64,000 nt of DNA from Lepiota brunneoincarnata. Its lineage: Eukaryota; Basidiomycota; Agaricomycetes; Agaricales; Agaricaceae. A program made the translations under genes and the position numbers. Below are positions 48,390 through 57,306 of the stretch, one piece after another (within the stretch, counting starts at the first letter, position 1; each line of letters opens with the position of its first letter). The notes beneath the pieces are model-generated. The model ran no database searches, was not told the DNA's origin, and saw nothing but the letters and a program-made list of their open reading frames with translations. The DNA lies in the NCBI GenBank assembly GCA_023014365.1, contig JAEBUN010000026.1, positions 186,001 through 250,000 on the forward strand. Direction: 5' to 3'.

Positions 48390-48669
48390 TAAATAGAAGA
48401 CATATACCTTGCGCAATCACAACAAAGATGGGGGGTGTTGAGGTGGGTTGCCATGGTATCTGAGGCCTAAACTCCCAAGGTGCCAAAGCTAGTCAATGCT
48501 CAGGGACCTCAGGGCAGTCAGAGACTGAGAGCGACAGAAAACCACAACATAGAGAAACCTACTATCAGGGTGTCCCCTGACACCATCTCTTGACAATGGT
48601 AAGTACTCAACAAATTGTGAACTAGTGTGCAAGTAACTATACTTGCTAATAGTTCAAGGCTAGAGTGTT

Positions 48670-49394
48670 ATGAACAGTCTGGATCGAGAGGAACAGGAAC
48701 AGTTATTCAACTTTACAAGATGGGTACAAGAGACCACAGATCAGTTGCAAGCACAAGAATATGAAGATGAAGAAGGGGAATATTATAACGCCATGCAGGA
48801 CCTGGCAAGAGAAGCAGGAATGGAGATAACTCTGGAGGATATTCTGGAATACCCTGAGGACAAAGAAGATAGCCATGGATCAACCGATCCAACCTCCGAT
48901 ATGGATGGAAGCACCAAGAGAGTGGAGACTGAGAATGGAGGAGAATCCATGGAGATAGAATTGGGAGAGGAGAATTATGAGTCAGAGGAAAGCAATGGAA
49001 CATCACACTGTAAGAATATAAAGCTCAGTCACTCGTTATACGCACGAGTACTATATATTAGCCAACCTGTAAGAATATAAAGCTACGGACATAAGCTTAA
49101 CATAAGTATAGTGGACATAAACATGGATGCTCACCTCAGTCACTCGTTATACGCACAAGTACTGAGGAAAGCCTAGCTACGTGTCTGTATGCCAGGTAAC
49201 CAAAGTTCTACTGAATGGGAATAGAAATAAAATAGTAAATAAATTGTGAGATCGCGATTTGCGCAAGTAGGGTCCATGTCCAAATAGAGACTAACTAGAG
49301 AGTCCAGCCGACATTGCGTCGACTGTCCACTGGCTTGTAAAATTCCTACACACACAGCAGTGGAATGGAGAATGAGGACACTGACTCATTGTAA
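48670..49394 (+). CDS. Acidic ORF inside LTR5 (interrupted by solo LTR6)
   Basis: The ATG is bases 5-7 of the LTR. The frame starts MNSLDREEQEQLFNFTRWVQ, is rich in Glu/Asp/Gln, has EDILEYPEDKEDSHG and MEIELGEENYESEES, and after removal of LTR6 and one CACAC copy ends ..GMENEDTDSL at TAA 49392-49394, about 130 codons. The same ORF, deleted internally, is in copy 1 (13820-14061). It lies upstream of the LTR TATA region, i.e. in U3, so it could be expressed only from a full-length transcript's 3' end or from outside. Function unknown. Confidence 0.5.
49009..49350 (+). mobile_element. Solo LTR6 (342 bp)
   Basis: TGTAAGAATATAAAG to AATTCCTACA, TSD CACAC at 49004-49008 and 49351-49355. It contains a partial internal duplication (TGTAAGAATATAAAGC and CAGTCACTCGTTATACGCAC each occur twice). 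Confidence 0.9.
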
Positions 49395-49485
49395 TATATA
49401 AATAACAGGAGGATGCCATCAGCTAGGATACGCATCATGGTCAAGACTGTGGAAGACAAGTAGAATAGCCCAACTACCTATAATG

Positions 49486-49871
49486 TGTTACCCGGGTTAG
49501 GGGTTCGCTCTTGAGTAGCACGGCGTTCGTGGCAAGATGTCTATACAGACTTGGTCTTGTCCTACTAGGCGTGACTTAGAGACGACGGAGCACTATAGTC
49601 CAGCCGGTTTAAGGGCAAAGAGGTATAGGAGGCAAGAACTGTATAACACTAAGATAAGGATACAAGGTATTGTACTGTATCCTTATATACTTCTAAGTGT
49701 GGCTGTACTCCTACTATAATAATCCAGACCGGGGTAACTATGAGTCAGAGATAAGAGAACATGAGGCGTATACTAAGAATAGTCCTTCTGATGTACACTA
49801 CTGATAGTTTCATAGTGACATGGGAATGTGAACTAAAAATAACTGTCCTTCTGATGTGGTTTCTGATAACA
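49486..49871 (-). repeat. 3' LTR of GypE (386 bp)
   Basis: On the + strand TGTTACCCGGG to TCTGATAACA. It appears identical to the 5' LTR at 57307-57692. Confidence 0.95.
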
Positions 49872-49908
49872 TTAGGTCCGTTTCTAGAGTTGTTTTCCAT
49901 ACAACTCG

Positions 49909-51177
49909 TTAGTTTCCTTCTTCCGGGTATTCGGCTAAGTAATTTGGTTCGTAGTAGTCGATCTGGGGTTGGTCGGTGGAGTCTGGTCTGGGGGGAATGA
50001 CGGGGGAGAAGGTAGGAGTGGGAGTTCTGTGAAGATCGAGTACGGCGGCGGTTTCTGGGGATGGGGGTTGTCCTGGGTAAAAGATATCATATAGAAGGCG
50101 TCTGAAATGGGGACTTTCGATTCTTTCTTCTGGTGGGGTGAGTTGGTTTGTTTCAGAAGGAACCGCATGGTTCTCCTGTGATGTTTGATTCGGCCACGTC
50201 GTCGTAGCATTCCTCGTAATAATCGTCGTGGGTGAGATCGATGTATCGATGGTGAGTTGTGGGAACGGCCGAGGGACGGGTTGTAGGATTTCTGGAGTAG
50301 GGGGCGTGTCGAGTCTTTCGACTTGGGCATTTGGTCCGTTTATGGCGCGGTTGAAAGACGGCGCAATGGGGGCATCTGTATTTGATGCAATCGTATGAGT
50401 AGTGTCCTGGGGCATATTGCTTGCATCCGAGGCAGGCAAATTGGGGGCAATCCATGGCCCAGTGTCCTGTGTGTCTGCATTGGATGCAGACCGATCTGTC
50501 AGTGGTTCGGGGGTTGGTTCGCTGGTGAATGGGGTTGGGGGAGTTCCGAACCGGGACGTTGTTACTGGTGACGGTGTGGGTGGTGTCCTTGGTGGGGGTG
50601 AGAAGTCTGAAGGGATTTCTGATACTGGCGGGCTTTCTTCCCTTACTGGGGGCGGTGGTGATGATAGCGGCAGTGGTCGTCGTGGTAGTGGTGGGGATGG
50701 CTGTGGTGGGGGGCTGCGAGGTATGTACCTCATTTCGTTTGGGTAGGTTCTTCGACACCTCGGACATGAGGCCCGATCTTGAGCGGAGAAGTCGCTCGAG
50801 TGATTCTGCCCAGGCACGTTGCGTATTGTACGCAGTAGCGAGAGCCTTAGTCTGTCGTACGTGGTGGGTATAGTCGTACCAGAGTTGTCGGTCGTATTCT
50901 GAAATTGGAGTGTGTTCCAATTTAATCGTAAAGGCTCCGTCGGTGGCAGCCTCGCGCAGATCTCCGTCAGAAGGGTGATCTGGTCCATATGATCGTACTC
51001 CAGCTGTATGGTATCTAAGGGAGGCGGCTGGGGCAGCTGTTGGTTCTGGAGTGTCGTTGGGGTCGGGGGTCTCGTCCCTGGGGGAGGCGTATGTTGCGGC
51101 GAAGGTGTGAGAGGGGGTGTAGGGAGACGGGGCCGGAACGGGAGTTGTTTGAAGTGTTGTATGTTCGACGCTTGCAT
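49909..51177 (-). CDS. ORF3b of GypE, frame overlapping ORF3a (422 aa)
   Basis: An uninterrupted frame from ATG 51177 to 49909, 37 bp before the 3' LTR. It overlaps ORF3a for about 1 kb and continues alone for about 240 bp. It is Pro/Thr rich; the C-terminal part reads PPEERIESPHFRRLLYDIFY. It is kept with one stop in GypA and joined to ORF3a in GypB, but its unique C-terminal part is absent from GypC. The strand is C/A rich with few T, so stops are rare and a chance frame cannot be excluded. Confidence 0.4.
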   Translation of the reverse strand: MQASNIQHFKQLPFRPRLPTPPLTPSPQHTPPPGTRPPTPTTLQNQQLPQPPPLDTIQLEYDHMDQITLLTEICARLPPTEPLRLNWNTLQFQNTTDNSGTTIPTTYDRLRLSLLRTIRNVPGQNHSSDFSAQDRASCPRCRRTYPNEMRYIPRSPPPQPSPPLPRRPLPLSSPPPPVREESPPVSEIPSDFSPPPRTPPTPSPVTTSRFGTPPTPFTSEPTPEPLTDRSASNADTQDTGPWIAPNLPASDASNMPQDTTHTIASNTDAPIAPSFNRAINGPNAQVERLDTPPTPEILQPVPRPFPQLTIDTSISPTTIITRNATTTWPNQTSQENHAVPSETNQLTPPEERIESPHFRRLLYDIFYPGQPPSPETAAVLDLHRTPTPTFSPVIPPRPDSTDQPQIDYYEPNYLAEYPEEGN

Positions 51178-51277
51178 TGTTTATGATGACGACGGAGGAT
51201 GATGAGGAGGTTGGTGAAGGTGTTGTTGAAAAAGGGGGAGTAGTTTGGGGGCGAGTGAGGTCGAGGTTCATAGGCAT
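50153..51277 (-). CDS. ORF3a of GypE: triple zinc-knuckle protein after pol (374 aa)
   Basis: The ATG lies 2 nt after the pol stop (TAA AG ATG). Residues 1-230 are Ser/Thr/Pro rich with an acidic middle (SDGDLREAATDGAF). Near residues 255-310 there are three Cys/His motifs in tandem: CIQCRHTGHWAMDC (CX2CX4HX4C), CLGCKQYAPGHYSYDC and CPHCAVFQPRHKRTKC (CX2CX6HX4C). The tail is Tyr/Asp rich (DDYYEECYDDV). The position is that of env, but no signal peptide or membrane segment is seen. The close stop-start suggests reinitiation. The same architecture occurs in GypA, GypC and Gyp4 copy 1. RNA or DNA binding is inferred from the knuckles; the role is unknown. Confidence 0.75.
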   Translation of the reverse strand: MPMNLDLTRPQTTPPFSTTPSPTSSSSSVVIINNASVEHTTLQTTPVPAPSPYTPSHTFAATYASPRDETPDPNDTPEPTAAPAASLRYHTAGVRSYGPDHPSDGDLREAATDGAFTIKLEHTPISEYDRQLWYDYTHHVRQTKALATAYNTQRAWAESLERLLRSRSGLMSEVSKNLPKRNEVHTSQPPTTAIPTTTTTTTAAIITTAPSKGRKPASIRNPFRLLTPTKDTTHTVTSNNVPVRNSPNPIHQRTNPRTTDRSVCIQCRHTGHWAMDCPQFACLGCKQYAPGHYSYDCIKYRCPHCAVFQPRHKRTKCPSRKTRHAPYSRNPTTRPSAVPTTHHRYIDLTHDDYYEECYDDVAESNITGEPCGSF

Positions 51278-51279
51278 CT

Positions 51280-54200
51280 TTAAGTACGTTTGTTGTGTGA
51301 GCGAAGTTGTCTTTGGTTGGTTCTGGTGGGTTCTTGTTCTTTCTGGAGAATTCCATGAGCTTCTTTATACTTGGTCAAGTACTCTTTGGCGTTCTCATGA
51401 AGCGTTTCATCGGTGATCCATTCGTTCTCCGTGTGGGAGTATCCTTTCCATTTGACGTAGTATTGGAGTTTTCCACGATGTTGTCGGTGGTTTAGAATGG
51501 CTTCTATTTCGTACTCTTCTTCTTCATTGATGATGTCTGGTGGTGGTGGGGTCGGATGAGATCCGTATGCTTCTGTTTCGGCGTATGGAGTTAGAAGGTT
51601 TCTATGGAATATTGGGTGTATCTTCCATTTGATCGGAAGTTTTAGTTTGTAGGTGAGCAGTGATAGGACTTCTGTGATAAGGAAGGGTCCTAGTCGTTTT
51701 GGGGATATTTTGTTGGAAATGAAGGGGAGTTTGAGGTTCTTGGCTTCTAGCCATACCTTTTGACGTGTTTCAAGGGGTTTGACAGTTCTTCTGGTTCTTT
51801 GTTTCATAATGTCGGCGGAGAGTTGATGTGCCGCGTGTGCTTCTTTTCTGGCGTCATCAAGGAGTCTGATGCGTTCGTCTACTGATGGAAAGTTCGATGT
51901 TTCCATTACCGTGGGTATCGGTGGAGGGTTGTATCCCATGATTAGTTCGAATGGGGATTTCTGTCTCGAGGCATGTATTTTGGAGTTGTGTGCAAACTCG
52001 GCGATAGGGAGGGTTTCTGACCAGTCAAGGGGATTCCTGGTACAGTATATGGCGAGATAGGTCTCGATTTCTTGGTTGTATCGTTCTGTGGAACCATCTG
52101 TCTGGGGATGGTACGCGGTTGAAAACGCTTGTTGGATGTTAAGGCGTTTGGCTAGCTGTCGGAGGGAGTTGGCGGCGAATCTGGGGTCTCGATCTGATAT
52201 GATTTTGTCGGGTAATCCGAATCTGGTGAAGACTTTTTCTATTAATAGTCGTCCGATGTCATCGGCGTTTGATCGGTCTGAGGTTGGGATGAAAATTACC
52301 CCCTTCGTAAGGCCGTGGTCCACCACGGACAATATCGCATTATGGCCGGCGCTAGGTGGTAGACCGGTGATAAGATCCCATGAGATCTGGGCAAATGGGT
52401 GTTTAGATGCTGGTGGAGGGATCGGTTGAGTCGGTGCGCGATCCGGTCTGCGTATGATTTTATGCTGCTGACATTCTGGACAGCCTTTGACATAGTTCTT
52501 TATGAACGTTGACATTCCTGGCCAATATACTTCTTTCTTGGCGAGGCGGTACGTTTCCTGCTCTCCAGGGTGGCCACGTGTGGGGTGGTCGTGGTATCTT
52601 GCGATGACATCGCGTCTGAGTTGAAGGTCTTCTGGAATAATGACACGTTCTTGGAACGTGAGGAGTGAACCGTTCGGGGTTGGAACTGTTCCGAAGTCTT
52701 TATCGGTGGCGTTAGGGTGGGTTTCTTTTAGGAGTTTGAACGCTTCGGTAGTTCTAGCGTCGTATTTTGGTGATTCTGTGATTCTTTCTTGAAGTTTCGT
52801 ATCGACAGTGGCGATAAAGAGGTGTTCTGGGAGTACTGTGGTCAGGTTTTGATCTTCCATGTCAGTGGTGGCAACAAAGAGATTGTTCGGAAGCATGGTG
52901 ATGTCTTCGTTATCGTTATCCTCGTCAGGGATGTGGTCTGGACGTCTTGATAGGGCGTCTGGTGCAGGGATCTTTGATCCTGGGACGTGTTCTAATTTGA
53001 AGTTATAGTCAGCGAGGGTTTGTACCCATCGTGCTTGTCGGCGGTTGATTTTCTGGGGTTTACGCCAGTATGTGAGGTTTTGGTGGTCCGTTCTGATACG
53101 GACGGTATGGGGGCTGCCAAGGAGGTAGTGGCGCCATTCTTCGAGGGCTCGGATAATAGCAAGGAGTTCCCTGTCGTAGATGTCGTAATTGCGTTCCGCT
53201 GGTCCGAACGTCTTTGAATAGAATGATACGGGTTTCCGTATTCCGTTGATGTCGTATTGATATAGGACAGCTCCTGATGCGAATTTAGAAGCATCGGCTT
53301 CTATTTCGAAGGGTTTTGTGGAGTCGGGCATGAGGAGTACCGGTTCTTTTAGGAATTCGTTCTTGAGCGTTTCGAACGCTTTTTGTTGTTCTTCTTTCCA
53401 TTCGAATTTGTTTGATTTGGAAAGGAGTTGGTTCAGGGGTTTGGTGTGGTGGGAGTAGTTGCGGATGAACTTCCGGTAGAAGTTACAGAATCCGATGAAT
53501 TTCCGAACGTGTCGGACTGTTTTTGGCACGGGCCAATCTTCTATTCCCTTGAGTTTTCCGGGATCCATTTTGATCTCGTCTGGCGTGATGATCATGCCGA
53601 GATATTCGAGTCGTTGTTTGTTGAACTCGCATTTCTCCGTTTTGAGGTAGAGGTCGTTTTCTTGCAGGATTTGCAGTACTTTTTCCGTGAGTCGGTCGGT
53701 TTCTTCCTGGGTTTTACCGTAGATTAGAATATCATCCATGTAGATGATGATTCCTCCTTTCTCCATTATTTCGGAGAATAACGTGTCCATCATATGTTGG
53801 AACGTTGCGGGACTATTGCAAAGTCCGAAAAACATGACAGTCGGTTCGAAAAGACCCATGGGAGTCTTGAACGCTGCTTTCCATTGGTCGCCATCTTTGA
53901 TTCTGACGTTATTGTATCCTAGGCGGACGTCGAGCTTAGTGAAGTACTTAGCTCCTTTGAGTTTGTCCATGATAGAGGAAATCATGGGAATTGGGTAGGC
54001 ATTTTTGACAGTGTGATCGTTTAGATAACGATAATCTTGGCAGGGTCGGAGGTCTCCTCCTTTCTTGGCAACGAAGAAGAAGGGTGATGCCATAGGGGAT
54101 TTTGAGGGGCGGATATAGCCTTTTCGGAGGTTTTCGTCTATGAATTCTTTCAATGCTTTTTCTTCGGCAGGTGCCACTTGATACGGTTTCATCGATTTTG

Positions 54201-55121
54201 CTTCGAATGTCGGTTTTAGTTCGATTTCATGATCAAACGTTCTTGATGGTGGGAATCGTTCGGAGGCTTTCTTGTTGAATATTTTAGCCCATCGGGCGAA
54301 TCTCCGAGGGATCTCGGGTGTTTCCTTGTTTGATTCCGGTTGTTTTCCTTTTTGGTTTGCCGACCTTGTCGGATTATGTTGCTCATTGTGGAGCGTTGTG
54401 GCGTGTGTCGCTTTGGCGTTTACTTCTAATGGGGTTAGAAGCATGGGGTTCATTTCTCTTTCTAGAGAGAAGGTGTCGAGGTCAACATTTGACAGGTTGA
54501 CGTATTCTTCGGGATTTTCCTCGGGTTGAGAGGTTTTTCCAGCCATTATGTCCATGGCGATGGAGTTGAGTTCGACTGGTTGTCGTAGTGTTCTGAGGAG
54601 TTTCGAGAAGTCTTGGTGGTCGATTTGAGGTTTCCAAGAGAATGTCTTGGTTTTCCAGTTGATGTCGGGGTTATATTGTTCCAGCCAGGGAAATCCGATG
54701 ATGAGATCCTTCTCACCAGTGTTTGTGACGTACGCTTCTAGCGTGCAATCTCTTCCATCGATGATGGTTCTGATTTTGATGTATTCATGGATCTTGCCAT
54801 GTTGATTGTCAGTTCCGTCAACGTTGCTGAGAGGGATTGGTTGGTCCAGCCGTTTGGTTTGATAACCATGTCGTTCAACGACTTTGTGGGAGATAAAGTT
54901 CCCTTGGGCTCCTGAGTCTATCAGGGCGGTGATGGCCACGGGTTTTGATGTCCGTTCACTCCAAATCTCGATGGGTAAGAAAAGGGATCGTTTATTCGGG
55001 GATAGTCGTAATTGTACAGAGTTTATCGAGAAAATGTCCTTCTGGGAGTGAGAGTACGAAATGTCCTTCTGAGTTCTGGAACGTGCAGGGGCACATCTGT
55101 CGACAGCGTTCCTTTTTAAAA
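51280..55121 (-). CDS. pol: pol of GypE, intact polyprotein with chromodomain
   Basis: Open in the -1 frame from the gag stop to TAA 51280-51282; 1219 codons from the GTG at 54939. I do not take that GTG as a start: the frame is open upstream to the gag T-run. Counting from it: aspartic protease DSGAQGNF (about 8-15), RT with [12 protein letters not shown] and YMDD at about 400, RNase H about 510-660, integrase zinc finger (HPTRGH and CPECQQHK, about 785-825), DDE core from DLITGLP (about 855), FSTAYHPQTDGSTERYN, and a chromodomain with YYVKWKGYSHTENEW (about 1155-1170). All key residues I can check are present. Confidence 0.95.
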
Positions 55122-56936
55122 ATCCTGGAATGGACGCATCTCCGGATCCTCGGCTAGCGCGGAGTGGAGTTCTTGTTGGAGTTCTGGATCGAGGTCGTCG
55201 ACCATTTGACGCATCTGAGATGCGACTTCTGCGACGGCAAGGGAGTACTTGCGTTGCGGTGATTGTTGGGCATTCCGGTTTGGGAATCCGGGACGAGTGT
55301 TTTGTTGTCCAGGGAAGGGACGGTTGGGGTTTCTCGCAGGGCGAGGGGGATTAGTGCGCATTCCTGGGAAGCGTCTAGCTGGTGGTGGTTGGGGGCATTT
55401 ACTGACCCAATGATCTTTGGCTCCACATCGGAAGCATTCCTGGTTTTGGTATGATTTCATTTGTTGTCCGGTGACAACGGCATCTAACTCCAATGGTTCT
55501 TGTGCGGAATTTTCTTCGGTGTATTCCGGTTGTGGGATTTCGGGGTAAGGGTCTTCAAATCCTTCTTCTATAGCGGCATGGTCTACTTCCATGGCATGTG
55601 GGTCACGTGGGGTAAACCGTGGAGCGTTGCTCCTTTGGTAGAATTGTGCGTAGGGCACGTTGTTGTTTGGACGGCTTGGTCCACGATTGGGTTGGTATTG
55701 GTTTCTTTGGGGAAACGTGTTTCTGGGGGTGCCGTAGAGGGCGTTGATTCGGCGAAAATTGTCGTCGAGTTTGTTTGCTCGGGTGTACCAAGCGGTGATA
55801 GTTGTCGGAGGGTTTTCCGATTCGTCGATCTTCATGGCAATGCGGCAATCGATTGCTTTTCGGTATAGATCGATTAGAGTGCGATCTTCGTTTAATCCGG
55901 ATTGTCGGACAAGTTCCTTGAACTGAGCATTAAACTCGGTCATTGGTTTGCCTGCTTGGTGCAGGGTTTGAAGTCAGGTATGCACGTACGCATGTTCGTC
56001 CGCTGGGGTGAAATCGGCCCTAAGTCGGGCGGTGAAGTTGTCCCATGATTCCATGACTATGGGTTGTCCTTGTGGGGTTTGGGCGTTTCTTTCATGGAGG
56101 TATTGTCTAGCCCATGCTCGGGCATCTCCTGATTGCATTGTCGAAAGGATGAATAAGGTCCTAGCGAGGTCGGTGTTGTAGGTGGTCGCATTGGCGAGCA
56201 CGTAAACTTCACATTGGAAGATCCAATCTTCGAATAGTCTTCTAGTTCCATCGAAGGCGATGGGTTTGAGGAGTCCTAACTCCTTTGGGGTAGCTGCGGC
56301 GGCCATTATTTGTAGTTGTCCGGGTGGCGGCGGTGGTGGTGGTGATGGAGGTTGTATTGGTCGGAAAGGTGGGGCCGGTAGGGCTAAGGGTGTGGTTGGC
56401 ACGGGTAGTGTGGGTGGTTGTGGATTGGAACCCGATTGGTTGTCGTCCGTTATATAGACGTTGGAGTTGTTATCTGCTGGGGGTTTTCCTTGATTTACGG
56501 CGTATTCGTGGCGTGTAAGTAAGTTTTCTTCTGATGCGGAAAGTCCTCTTGGTTGTTTGAGGGCGTTCTTAAGTCTTTGGAGTTTGTAGTCGTTTAATGG
56601 ATCTACTTTAGCGCGGTATTCTTCGGCTTGTTTGCGTTTTCTTTCTTCTTGTTCGTAGTGTTCCTTTAATTCTTTTTCGTATTGTATTCTTTGTCGTTCT
56701 GCTAGTTCTTCAGCAAAATCTGTTCGAGTTCGTGTTGTGGTGGCGAGTTGGGTTGACGTTGATGCACGTGTTGTAGGTGAATCAAATGGAGATGGGGGGT
56801 AGAATGGGGATGGTGTCTGAGTGGGGATAGGGTTTCTTCTGGGATCTGGGTTTTGGGTTCCTGATCCTGAGATTCTACTTCTTGATTTAGGGGGAGGTGA
56901 TGGGGATTCTCGGGCCGAGAATTTCTTTGGAGGCGT
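55116..56936 (-). pseudogene. gag: gag of GypE, one in-frame TGA, no ATG at its 5' end
   Basis: The frame is open upstream to TAG 56949-56951. The position of the GypA ATG is ACG here (56934-56936). Order: Pro/Ser N-terminus, charged helix (ERQRIQYEKELKEHYEQEER), polyproline, core starting MAAAATPKELG at the first ATG (56304-56306), FEDWIFQCEV, and zinc knuckle CFRCGAKDHWVSKC (about 55390-55435). A TGA at 55974-55976 (AGA in GypA and GypB) interrupts it. It ends GAT TTT TAA, where pol is reached by a -1 shift. Gag forms the particle; this copy would need readthrough or help from another element. Confidence 0.9.
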
Positions 56937-56948
56937 GGTGATATTTGT

Positions 56949-57305
56949 CTAGCGATCGATTATCGCTAGAAGTATGAAGAATTGGGTGGCGATTATGGAT
57001 ATTCCTGAGTATAGATTCCACGATCTGACGACGCAACAGTGACAGGGGCACGTGATACGTTCGAGTTCTAAGGTGATGATTCGATAGGCGATGAGGGTGG
57101 CGGTAGAGGTGAAAACGAAGATGAGTAGATAAGCCAGGTCGTCTGGCGGGGAGAGGTTGAGGGACGTAGTGATGGCTACACAGAGAGGCGGTTTTCTTTC
57201 GCACGTCGTTTTGAACGACCAGGGTACCTCGACGTGTTCAATACGTCGGCAAGCAGAGCAGAGTAGAGGGCGAGCAAGAGATAAGCAGCAGAGTATCTTA
57301 GTGTT
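56949..57305 (-). CDS. ORF0 of GypE: leader frame with two hydrophobic segments
   Basis: The frame is open from the end of the LTR to a TAG in frame with gag. It has no ATG. The protein would include CERKPPLCVAITTSLN, a hydrophobic stretch DLAYLLIFVFTSTATLIAY, a Cys-rich ERITCPCHCCVVRSW and a second hydrophobic stretch SGISIIATQFFILLAII. GypA and GypB keep the frame, the hydrophobicity and the TAG. Expression would need a non-AUG start; joining to gag would need TAG readthrough or splicing. Alternatively the frame is incidental in an AUG-poor leader. Confidence 0.45.
   Translation of the reverse strand, partial: NTKILCCLSLARPLLCSACRRIEHVEVPWSFKTTCERKPPLCVAITTSLNLSPPDDLAYLLIFVFTSTATLIAYRIITLELERITCPCHCCVVRSWNLYSGISIIATQFFILLAIIDR
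57294..57305 (-). promoter_or_regulatory. Self-priming primer-binding site of GypE
   Basis: The sense sequence AACACTAAGATA, 1 nt after the LTR, is exactly complementary to TATCTTAGTGTT in the LTR (57466-57477), which lies at the expected RNA 5' end. This is the Tf1/sushi self-priming arrangement, in which the mRNA 5' end primes reverse transcription instead of a tRNA. Confidence 0.85.
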
Positions 57306-57306
57306 T

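Larger units (their letters stand above)
46630..48582 (+). mobile_element. Solo LTR8 (about 351 bp), split by a Tc1 element
   Basis: TGTTAGGGGAATGG to GTCCCCTGACA with TSD CCATC (46625-46629 and 48583-48587). The inside resembles LTR2 (TATATACAAAAGGTCTGCGC near 46702-46720, ACCTTGCG near 48405). It is interrupted by a Tc1/mariner element at 46790-48389. Confidence 0.85.

Noticed and set aside
50402..50873. Gly/Val-rich + strand frames opposite ORF3
   Set aside because: Antisense shadows of the C-rich ORF3 strand; composition explains their length.
49909..51277. ORF3 as an envelope protein
   Set aside because: No signal peptide, membrane segment or glycoprotein pattern; the zinc knuckles point to nucleic-acid binding instead.
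56887..57204. 105-codon minus-strand frame beginning RKKTASLC, overlapping ORF0
   Set aside because: It starts at GTG, has no homologous support in the copies beyond shared sequence, and runs in a different frame from gag; I prefer the gag-frame ORF0.
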